This document shows, piece by piece, positions 26,701 through 38,700 of a DNA stretch of 64,000 nt. The notes under the pieces are model-generated. The model worked only from the letters and a program-made list of their open reading frames with translations. It had not been told where the DNA came from and did not search any database. The stretch covers positions 530,441 to 594,440 of the forward strand of contig NMRA01000216.1 of NCBI GenBank assembly GCA_002633005.1, in the 5' to 3' direction. Every line of letters starts with the position of its first letter. The first letter of the stretch is position 1. Source of the DNA: Phoronis australis. Lineage: Eukaryota; Phoronida; Phoronidae. Position numbers and translations under genes: made by a program.

Positions 26701-29700
26701 TCCGTTTTCTGACAATGACTGGGGGGATGCCATAGGGATGTGGCAGTATACCCAGCCAATAGATCACAGCAAGTGAAGAGGATTATCTCATGTTGCATCA
26801 CCTGCCCAGTAAGAATGGCTTCAAGTGACCCTTGCATGCTGAGATGAAATTACCCTTCATAACACTTGCAGGGGGGGGGGGGAGGGTTTCTAAAGCAAAA
26901 AATAGAAAGGGTTATTAGTACTTCTTCAGTTGTTTCATATTTATTTCTGCAATTGTCCTGTCGTTGGTTTTCAAAGGCGTCTGCCTTGCTACAAATCCTT
27001 CTTATTGTATTAAGCATATCATTATTGTTGTGCACGCAAACAGTGATGTGATTTAAATGTAATAGATTTCTCCTTACGGTTTATTTTTGATGAGAAGTTT
27101 CATCTTTTCCATCGTGTTGTGTGCTATAGAGATGATGAATTATGTTAACTGAAGTTATGAAGAACTTACAACTTGAAATTCTCACTTCAGTGCACAAATT
27201 TGAATGGAATAACTTAAGTTTCCAGCAGCTCTCAATTTTGTTCACTTTATTAATTCTGTGTGACATATCTTTAAAAAATACTTGTGTCCTTTAATTCCTA
27301 TTCTCTCCTCATCAATTTTGCCTCACTGATAGGTTAATTAGCACCTATGGTTATGCAATACAGCAACCTTGAAACGGTCCAAATTTAGCTAACTTTGGAG
27401 CATCATATCTCGTGACTTATCAAATTCACAGGAAACTTTCAGATACTGTGCTTTCTGTGCTTCTCCAAAAAATGGTCGGAATTATTTTTAAATTGTTCCA
27501 CTTTTGCACGAGGGGCTGTAAAAATAGGACTTCGTCTTCAAATCCGTGGTTTTATAGATATTTGACAAAATACACTGACTTCTCGATAGGTCCTTCCAGT
27601 TGCATGATCTTTTTACGATTTTCATCTATGCTACTTGTTCATGCCTTGTAAATGTACTTTTGCATGTATATTCTATGTTAATTCTTCAAAGCATGTGTTC
27701 AGAATAAATATGATTTCACTTAAACAGTTTTTTCCTATGGAAATGTATTTTTTTCAGTTAATTGTTGAAAATTTCAAGAGGGATCAAAACAAAAAGTTAT
27801 GTTTTTTGCGGAAGAAAGAAAAATGCTAGTATTGCAGTAGCAGGTATATTTTGAATTTTGATTTGGACATTTCATTTTTTGCTCGGGTTCCGTCTGTTTA
27901 CTGAAAGTTATGTTGTTTGGTAATTCTTTGAAATTTTTAGTTGCTTGAATTTTATGCCTGTCGCATGATACTTTCCACGTCGATCCAGTAAGTCAGTGGA
28001 ACACTGATTGGGAGATTACTGGAAGTGCCAACTGGACAATGGCTTAAAAATCCCCAAAAGTTATCTCTGATTGGATAAAAATTCCCCATATCATACTGGA
28101 GCTCAATGGGATTGGCCAAGCATAGACTGCAATGTGACCAAGGTTATACTAGTGCGTGGAATACCGATATGTTTTTGCTTTGAATTTTCTTTCTTACCCA
28201 ACCAGACCATCAGATTTTAATGCGTCATGTTCAGACATTTAATATGTCCTGGAGTTCATGTTAAGACAGTTTATAAACTAACTAGTTAGGTTTGTGTGAA
28301 TTCAGATGTCCAGTATCTTTAGACTGTGACAGCTCCTCACAGACAGGTTAAACACACCTTATCAAATTGGAGTTCAGTTGATTGAGACGCAATACAAACC
28401 ATCATAAGGTTATCTTCTCTCCCTTTCATGAGAGATGCTGTGTACAAACTCACATCTTTAATACCATCTCTAGGATACACCGTCTCTGATTTTACCTCAA
28501 AAGATAGCGGCGTGATTAAGTGATAAATACTCCCATCTGAGAAAACCAGAAAACCGCGGGCATTGAATGGAAACTTGGCAGTCCGTCATGCTCGAGCATT
28601 TCAAGTCATTTGTTACCAGACGTTTTGTCGCGTAATTAGTCGCGCCTTTCTGTATGCATTTTGTCCCATGGACATGATGATTTAACAGTTGAAATGCATA
28701 CATAGTGCCTTTTAAGGAGCGTGGGGTAGTAAAATGGATTGTTTGAATGCACATGTACCTGGATGGCCAAAAATGCAGAATAACACCTAGTAGTTTTAAT
28801 GGTGATGCAATGGCTGCTGTAAAAAATAGTCCGTCTGCTCACAAGTTGTCAGTGTCTGGACATGATTTGCTGCTTGCCTTTTGCCTTTCAAACAAGTGTA
28901 CAGGAAATACCATCATTTTTGAAGACATCAGCTGAGTATATAAACACAAGTTGGGAGTTAGGCTCTCGTCAAAATGCCATTAAGATTGCTTGAATGTATG
29001 CCTCAGTACCAACAAGTGGTTTAGAATTAACTGCAGTGAGACTGCAAATTACCAGGCCATCGCTCAGCCAAATGTCTCTGAGTTTCTCTCACCAAGTTCC
29101 CTGTTATCTTTTTGTTGTTTACGGCTTGCTGTGCTTTGAAAATTGTGTGTTTATTTTGGGGTTTATTCCATATCCCTGATCTCCTGTACACCAGATCAAT
29201 TTCTTTTTTGTTTGACAACTGGCCTTGGAGATGCTGATGACTGGGGTGAAGTGATGCACATGTGATGCTAAGGCCTTGAACATATAAACATTGCCCACTG
29301 ACCTCTGAGCCTTTTGCAAGGTTAGTTTTGCAATGTGCTGTAACTGAGGGAATTTTACAGCAGTCACCAGTTGGAGTTAATAAAGAGTAAGGAGAATGAG
29401 CCATGGGCCACAGATCTCATCTGAGCTGCAGACACCCCTGGGTGAACCCATTTGCTTTAGCTTTGGTGAAAAAATACAAAATTCGCTACAGTATAATGAG
29501 ATTTCAATAGGCTGACAGGCAAGTGTCGTGTGAAACTTGCAGAATTCTTGGTGCTATCTGCATTATCTTGCCCAGCAACCAATCAGGGATGGTTACGGTG
29601 GCAGTCAAAAGACAGCAGCAATAGATTTCACACGTGTCTAGTGTTGCCGAACTAGGAAGTGATTGCACGCCAACGATCAAGGGAAATGCTTGCTAAATGA

Positions 29701-32700
29701 CCACTTGCTGAAGACAGAGACACCTGTTTCACGCCACCAACTGCACCAGCAGACAACCAACCAATCACATGACACTGCCACCATGGTTGCTCAGGGTTCT
29801 CTGTGGCTTATAGTGGCCTGCCTTTTGTAGGCCAACTTCCTGTAACATCTGGTAGTCATGGTACCCAGTCCTTTTGACTGTGACCTCACATGACATGTTG
29901 AAGACTCCCTGATCATTTTGTGGGCTTTATTTCAACCCTAGCTCACTCTGGGCGACCTCAGTTGGATTGTATATACACACACACAGACAACTGTTGGTGG
30001 TTAAAGAGGCAACCAATAGCGCTCAACTTGTTTTTTGCAAATATTTTGAATTAAGCATAGTCTGGTAGGTGAAAATTTTGGTTTCAGGATAATTTTTATT
30101 AAAGAACAGATACATAACTTTTTTGTTTACTTTTTGGTAGTCAGTTCAACTTTATTTGGTGCTACGATGTGCTGTGAAGATGATTCATGGAAGACATTTC
30201 TTGTGATAATATTTCTCTTTCACCTTGTTGCAGCTGACCAAGAGGACAGTGGACAGATTGGTTCAACTGACCACCAGTCACCCTCAAGTGATCAACAGAC
30301 AACAGAAGAACTGGACAGTGAACTCAAGCAGCATCCTGTGTACATTCCAGAGGACATCCCCATCCCAAGCCAGTTTGAGTTGAGAGAGTCTAAGGTTTTA
30401 GAAGGTCTGGGTGTCTGGACTAAAGAGACGGTTGAGATTGGGGAACGGTTTGGCCCCTTCGCTGGTGTACGGAAAGCAACAGTTGATGACCCTTCTTGTG
30501 CCTGGGAGGTAAGATTGTTTGATTAGATGTTTCCTAACTAATGAAGAGTGTGTGAAAGTGTAAGAATAGGACAGTTTGAATAGTTTATATATTTTTAAAT
30601 AACAAACGTAATGAATTCTCATATTTTGAATAACGTTATGATTTGTTGTGGTATTTCTTTAAATTATGAAATTGTGTTAGTAATTTTGATTATTGCTGTG
30701 CACATGTAATAAGTAGAGAAAAACAAAATATACAGTTATGAAAATAATTCAGTGTGTGTTGTTTGGAAATGTTATAAGATAGTGTTCTGCTGTTCAAATT
30801 AAATATTAGTTTGCTTTACTAAACAACTTTTCACAAAAATCGAAACAGTTGATATTTATTCGTAACACTTTGGACTGCTTAATATTGATTAGTGCTATCA
30901 ATTATTGAGCAGACACTGAATACTGTTTAAATACTTGGGATTGGATCAAAATGTTTAAATTAGCCACCTGCTCTGTTTTCATGTGTCCTGCATATACATA
31001 TATATCACTTTTATGGAACTTCTATCAGTTAAATACAATAATTTTTCTCCTATTTAAAGCATTCAGTATGGCGAAAAAGTGATTTTTTGGTCAATTCTCT
31101 CTGCAGAAATAAAGATTGAGAATATCTCAGTATGCCATAAGCTTAGTTTGTTCTGTTTAGATTTTGTATATATAACAATGTTAGATCAAGTTTCTATTAC
31201 TTGCTGCATTAGTTAATTAACCTTCAAAAAATATAAAACTCACCATTTTGTTGATTATTTTTGTGCGAAATATGTGAAGGATTACCGTAGTTAAAATTGT
31301 CTTATTCCAAATTTCTATTTTTCACCGCTAATTAAGATTTTGAATACCTGACGGAAATACTTTTTGTATTTATTTCGTAACGATGAGTAAAACTACTTCT
31401 ACTGCTGTCATTTTAAGTTGTGCTGTCTAACAGGTTGGTGATTTGATCACTGTCATGTGGTGTCTAATAATTAGCAACAGATACTGTGTTCAGATGAATC
31501 AGCTTACATAAAAACATTTCCTGTAACATCTTTTCTTCATAACTCCCACTCAGTAATTTCATTTTTTTGGTTCCTATCACCCAGCTATCATTTACACAGG
31601 CCTTTGATGGGTGTAAGCAAACTATACATAAATGAATCTGAAAATTTTTTAATCTGAAAATCTTTTGTCTGGTTATTGCATTTTAGCAGCCTGTGTTTTG
31701 TTGTTGTGAATTTTAAACAGGTCTCCTGCTCTATTGAGAAAATATTTTTGTTGTCAAAAGACAGGTTACAAATTTGTCATCATCTGGTAAGCGGACTCAT
31801 GATCGTCCTGGTCACCGAGGTCATTTTACATGACCAGTGTCCCAATAGGAACCAGTCTGATTCATTTAAGTCAACCGTAGGTTTGCCAAAAAACTGCTAA
31901 AGAATACCCATTTCTGATTGGACCTTTTGATTTGATGTCAAATGAATATAATATTGCCATATAAGCTAACCACAAAAAGAAAATAGTTTTTTTTCGCACA
32001 ATTTGTGAGGTTTACAATAGATCCTAAACTCTATACTGTTGAAATATTGCTTCAAGGTGCTTTTGTGCTTATTCTTGGAACTTGCTCAGTGGCACACCCT
32101 TGTAAATTGAGTTGCCATGTCAAATGGCACTACATGGATCTTCCAAACTGACCAACCTGTTTGCCAGTCTACTTCTTTTATTAATTAGCACATCTGTTTA
32201 TTTAAAGAGCTTGCATACGTTATCTACTAGTTTCGACCCAAAAAATATCCCAGAAGCAAGACACTGTTGTGAGACTAAACACATCTACTAATTGCGACCA
32301 GTTTTTTACCAACTGTCCCCGCGATGTCTCTGCTAGATCTCAAACAGTGAGCGAAGACGGATAATCTTCTAAAAACACTGTCTGCCGTTCCTGCTGTGCT
32401 GGCATGTATCATCATCACTAGCCAGTCCTCACAAAGATCAGACTTCACGCTTGTGAAAGTGTGTTTATGTTTCAAAAACCTCCTTCCTATATTTCCAACC
32501 AACCTGCTCCATGACTGTTTACCAAAGAACATGTCTGTTGGTTACCTCAGATTTTGCAAATTTCACAACTTCTGTTTTCTAATTGGTGTCTGACTAACTA
32601 AGTGGTTCATCGTTAGAGTAAAGTCTCTCCCATTTTGGTAAAAAATAATTGCCAAAAATACCCTTTTTCACTTTTCAAGGGACTCTAACAGTATTATGAA

Positions 32701-35700
32701 CGGCCACAATTTTTCAAAACTTTTTAATGGTAGCTATGGAACAAAACTTGAACATGAGACCTATTTAATTTTGTGTTGTACATGTTTCATTGAAAAAATG
32801 ATGAAATTTCACTTGTTCATGTTGTGTCCTACATTGTTGAATTTTTATGGTGAATACTATGATATTGTGTTACTTTTTGGTTATCATTCGGACTTAGAAA
32901 TGATTAAGGACTTTCAACATGATAGCAAGTGAATGAATTCAGTGAAATAGAAGTTGAGCATTCTGCCATTCATCCAGACCTCACCTCCATGAGTTGGGAC
33001 CACCACCCTTGTTATATTTCAGTCCCTGGTTCTGTTGATAGGTGCATTAAACATCTTAATGATGGTACCCTTGTGAGAGGGAGTGGTTGTGCATTATCTC
33101 CCTTTGATGCTTTGGTCTAGTCACATTTGGCGCATTTTTGTTGTAATCGAACGCAGATCAGTACCACGTTGAATCGATTTGGACGGCAAAAATGAACCTG
33201 TACTGTTTGCATAAAACTAGATTTGGATATCTCAACAATGTTAGGCAGAGACACTTGAGAAAACAAGCTTTGTTGCTTTTGGTAACTGGCAAATAAGCCA
33301 ACCACTTGCTGGTAGCCAGGCTAATCTGTTTTTCTATCTGACATTCGTTTGTCTTGATGTTGCCACCAAATGTGTCTTCTTGCCATCGTTGGGGGGAGAA
33401 ACACATGCACCAGAGACCAGAGTGCGAAGTTCACTGTTGTTAAAAGCCACGTGATTTGCTTTGAGGTCCCTGGTTTTAAACTTGACGGGTCCATCCCAGT
33501 TCCTGGCCTTCATTTCTCAATATTTCTGGTCTGTACATGCTGATTCAGATTTTGTCCACAAGTTTTGATGTGGTGCTTCTTTCATGGCCAAGTTTCTGCT
33601 CATGTCCATTTTAATTGTATTACTGACTATGTTTTGGACAGGGTATTAATTACTGTAAGAACATGCATGTTTTGGTTGCCACAGTAACATATTGTATCAA
33701 TGACAACATACATATGTTTTGTGTTTTTTAAGATTTGTGCGATGTCCTACAGGCCTAACACAATTACACTAAATTCACCCCACACTTTTCAAGAGGTCTG
33801 AATGTTAGAAAAACATGTAAAGGATCTGTTATAAATTGCCAGGGGTTGGTTATCTTTAACTTTTTAAGGTAGCGCAAATTTGAAAATTGTGATAAGCAAG
33901 CTGCCTAGATTCGAGTAAATAAATAGTTATTTCCTTGGTAGCAAATTCAATTTTGACTCCTTCTGGGAGACTGCCAGTTCAAGGAAAGTATATTTACAGG
34001 ATATACCTATCATACATTCATGGATGAGTACCAACTTAAGTTAGAAGATTTTACTAAAAGCTTAAAAGGGAGAGAAGGAGCTGGTAAAGTTGTTAACTGT
34101 TAGTGATGCGGTTTCTTACTGAACTTTTCACACTATCTAGTGAGTTCCCTGTTTCCTGTCACCATGGTTACAGTTGTGCGACTCTTCCTATCTAATGTAT
34201 TAGTCATTATTTCATTAGCTCATTTATTTGCATACCAATTACAAGGTAAAACTTCTATTGGAGTCGGTGTACCTGGCCATATTTATTAAATTTCTCTTTT
34301 TAAATTTCAAATATTTTCAGTTTTATTAGTTGCGCTATTGATGGAAAGTATTTTTTTGAGTAAACATCTTCACTGTTTTTGTTTATTTTTACATTGAAGC
34401 CATCTCAGTGTGTTCAGAAAATAACTTTGAAATTGAAACTTTTAAAGGTAGCAATCTTGTTTAACTTCCTGTAATCGTATTGAGCACACTTTCAGATGCC
34501 GAAACTCTTAAAAAATTTAAGGTAAAAACACATTGGAGACAATTTACCATTGCATGAATACTACTGAGTAGTTCACCTCCAGCCATATGCAGTCTTGGAA
34601 AGCCAGACTTGTTTCAGCTCTAGTTATGTCTTTTAGATGTTGAATCAAAATATAACATTCACTACATACCGAGATAGTTATATTACGGTAGTAGTCCCTC
34701 CACGTTGTGCCCCTATAGGTTATGATCCTACAGGTTGTCCTCCTACAGGTTGTGCTCCTATAGGTTGGGCTCCTACAGGTTGTGCTCCTACAGGTTGTGC
34801 TCCTACAGGTTGTGCTCCTATAGGTTGTGCTCCTACAGGTTGTGCTCCTACAGGTTGTGCTCCTACAGGTTGTGCTCCTACAGATTGTGGCCCTACAGTT
34901 TGATCCCTTCATATTTTGTCCCTATAGGTTGTTCCCCTTTAGATTTTTTCCCTGTAAGGTGTGCTGCTACGGGTCGGGCCCCTTCAGGTTGTGCTCATGT
35001 TGTTGCCCTGCAAAAAGTAGCCTTATAGGATGTCTTATATGTTGTGCTCCTACAGGTCTTGTCCCAGCAGGTTTTGCCCCTACAGGTTGTAGCTCTAGAG
35101 GTTTTAGCCCTTCAGACTATGCCCCTACAATTTGAGGGAACTTCCGTCCCACCTTCTAGTCTAGACCTCTGGCGTTTACAATCTGTGAATGATTTGGTGA
35201 AGATAATCTTCAATGAATGGCTTCCATGTTTCTTCCTGTTGACAGAAGACATTTTACTTAGGACTACATAGGATTGTCTATGTCTTGTGTATTTGGTCAT
35301 TTGGAACTACACAAAAAGTGCAGACGAATTTCATTTGATACATCTTATAATCCAGTAATAAGTAAGTGATGTCATTGTGCACCAAAATGACATAAAAACA
35401 GTAGAGCAGAGAGGTACATACTATCACTTAGTTCAGGAATTGGACTTGCACTTGGAACAATTTCACAAGAGCTTCCACTTGAATGAGCCGGAATTTCATA
35501 CTCATAGTCATGGTGTTTGTGTGGACACGACCAAAAACTGTCAGCATGTTGTTTTGGTTTTGTATAGAATTTCCCTTTGAAAGTTGTATTCGACCCCCCC
35601 TTCTGGTTGACCCCCCTTCCAATTCCGGATCCAGCTGTCATGACGGCTAATTCAGCTAAAAATGAACGATAATAACTAAAATTTGATCCATGATTATAAT

Positions 35701-38700
35701 TAGAGAATGCAACGACATGCATATTTTGAGAAGTTTCATACCTTGGTCAAAGGTCAAGATTTGTTTCAATGTATAACTTACAAAAATTTGATTTATTTTT
35801 AATTTTTGCCACCCTTTTCACCAAACTCTAGTCCAACGAGTGTAAGAGATTGTGTTGTACCTGCAATAGTTCTGACTTGCATGAGCGAAGTAATTAATAA
35901 AAAAATTTAAGATGTCATTCGTTATTTTTATTAGTTGTCTGAGATTAATTAATGAAAACATGCATACACTTAATGTGCATTTAAACAAGGAGTCAGAAAG
36001 GTGATAATGTCATAATGTTGGAACTACTTATTTCTGTTAGTCGTTAGTGACAAATTAACCAAGTCATACACTACGGCACTTAACCAGGGAGCCAAAAAAG
36101 TGAGAAAGTCATTAATCTCGAAATGCTTTCAAGTGTTCTCAGGTAATCATCACTGATATGATTTTCGTCAGGCCCGACAATACGACTACAATTAACTCGT
36201 CCGTCAGACTGATGTACATTTCCTGACTTGACTCATCTTTTCCTATCAACGATTTTTTAATGATTAAATTCCATTTGCTACTCATCTAGTCGTCTCTCAG
36301 ATGGCTATTACATTTTAATTGGTGATTTATGTGGTCTCGGCGTGTGGACACATCGTTTCAAAACACGTTGGGAAATAAGTTGACAATCATAATAATCATT
36401 AATGTGATTATATTGCTACTAAAGAAGTTTCACACCAGGCTCATGTGTAGGAGTTGAAATTATGCGGTTTACTGTGTAAGCCAAAATTTGGCTTTGTACT
36501 CTGAAAAAACGTGTACAGGATCGGCGTTTTCACTGTGTGGGTCTGCATAGGCTAGCGTTTTTGTTGGACTGGAACTTAGGGTAGCATGCTATGCAGCATA
36601 CAATAAAAGGCTTATGTTTTGATAGATTTGGGTGTACTTACTATACTTATGAGAAAACCTATGTACATTCTATGTCCAGTGCTCGACCTTGAAAGTATGT
36701 GGAAGATTATACATTGTTAACTTTGGTGTCCATGTTGGGTTCCCCTGTGTGTCCCTTGGCATGCTGCCAGCGCATACTAAGCGTAGGGCATAGTATGCAC
36801 ATTGTACTACTCAAGTCCATGCTGCTCTGGTGTGAAATTCCCTTTACGTGAAAATGTACAAAGTTATTGGAAAGTGTACCCGCAACCTTTTTACATTTGA
36901 TTAAAATTTTTCGTTGGGGCCTTATCTTTAGTAAGACCCTTGTGAAATCCATGATTCTTAACCACTCTTTGGATAGGACTAACAGTGTTATATCATGTTT
37001 ATCATTTTGTAATTGATTTAATTCAAACTTTTTGTTAATGTACTTTATGTTGTCTTTGTCAAGATCACTTTGATAATCACGACATTTAAAAAATATTTTG
37101 CATAGTTTTTGAACAACTTGAAGGCACTCGTTTTCACTAAGTGACTGTGGAGTAGATTCGTATTCGTTATTTGCGTGATCCATCACCGAGTGCATCATGA
37201 CATTGACTTCTAGCCAGGAACCCTGCTTGGCTGAGTTTCTTGTGCAGAAAGCATTACCGAAGCCATTAGGGGATATATTCACTCAAGACCCATCAACAGT
37301 AACATGACGGACTTTGCACTCCACAGACCCTATAGTAGAAATAGCAATTTTACTATTTTTCTTGTTCTTTTCTTGGAATTCAAGTGTTTTCAGCTGATTT
37401 TTAGAATTGATACCCCGAGACTTTGAACAAGTTCAGTCATGGAGGGAATTGTATTGGCTATACATGTATTGGAATTCAGTTATAGGGTTTCAATTGTCAA
37501 AGTATTGTGCTGAACATTTTTCTAATGTATGTAAACTAATTCAATAATTACAACTAGCTGCAGAGTGTTTGAGTTAAGTAATGGTTTCTAGAGTGCCATT
37601 TAGAGTAGACAGGTGACTCGGTGATGACTGCTTCAAGTTGAAGATCGTTACAGAAGTGTCTATTGTCTACAGCCTGTCTCATTATTGATGTGTATGGAAG
37701 ATTAGCACATGGTCCATCCGCTGTCGCATCGATAGGACGAAGATCCATTGATTCGACAGATACGAGATCAATAAACAATAATGCAAGATGCACCAAAGTG
37801 AACCAGCCTTCATCCATTATGGTATTGGGTGGCGGTGTTGTCAGTCATCTGCTTTGAAGTAAATGGAAAAACCTTTTCATAAAATTTTGGCCAATCATAT
37901 CACCTTAATCGATCATAATTTTTTTTCAGATATTTTCTGTTTTTTGTTATTTTCTTTTCTGCAAATTTATAAAGGGTAATCGCTTATTTTCAAATTTTCA
38001 TACATTGTCGCAATTACCCAGAATCTTTTCAAAATTTGTTTGGTGATATGTGTAGCCTACGAGCTATGATATTAACGATGTAAATTTTTCGTAATTGCTA
38101 TTTTTCATGAGAAATCTGGCCTCTTGAAATTTTAATAGAAAGATTTCCTTATTGTGTTAAACTGAAGATTTTCATTTTGATATTTATTTATTCCCAGTTG
38201 GGGTTCATGATTTCCCTTGTTTATTTGTTTATTTGATTCACTATTGGCCAACATCAGCGTATATTTACTATTTTATTTATGTAGACTAAGAGGATATGTT
38301 GGAATAACTTGATCTCCTTTGTAGTTTCAACGTGATGGCATGGGTTGGCACTGTCCTTTCAGTCCTTATCAGTTGATATTCTGCTGCACCAAATGTCAGA
38401 TCATGATGGGGAATAAATTTTCGATTGTGATCAGATTTCCTTGCTGTGTTACACATAGGTAATTAGGAACGAGTCACTTGTTTTGTAGAATAACAATAAG
38501 TTTGAAGTTTCAATGTCTAACTGGCTATCATTCTGTTGCGCTGTCTAGTCAGGATCTCATTAATAGATTTTCCCTGATCAATAAATAATTCATTTGTTGT
38601 CAATAAGAATATCCTGTCAAATGATCACACCATTGACTTCTACTGATACAGTGTCTCACGTCCGATTGTTTCGTGGAACAATAGCTGTTAATATTTGATG

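Larger units (their letters stand above)
5771..30233 (+). other. Intron 1 of PRDM3/16 (24.5 kb)
   Basis: It runs from donor GTAAGT at 5771 to acceptor CAG at 30233, phase 1. It is AT-rich and non-coding, with repeats as listed (8931, 15280, 21811, 25660, 26871, 27370). None of the 60-115-codon frames inside shows a family motif or paired splice sites. A long first intron is common for PRDM3/16 genes and is the likeliest home of enhancers. Confidence 0.88.

Noticed and set aside
30134-30233. Alternative start with a hydrophobic leader before exon 2
   Set aside because: It begins at a GTG-type codon and reads through the acceptor tract; exon 1 at 5734 gives the conserved N terminus in phase.
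34544-35135. Repeat proteins (Cys-Ala-Pro-Thr-Gly or Arg-Ser-Thr-Thr-Cys) on both strands
   Set aside because: A 15-bp tandem repeat without stops leaves every frame open; there is no start, signal or flanking coding sequence.
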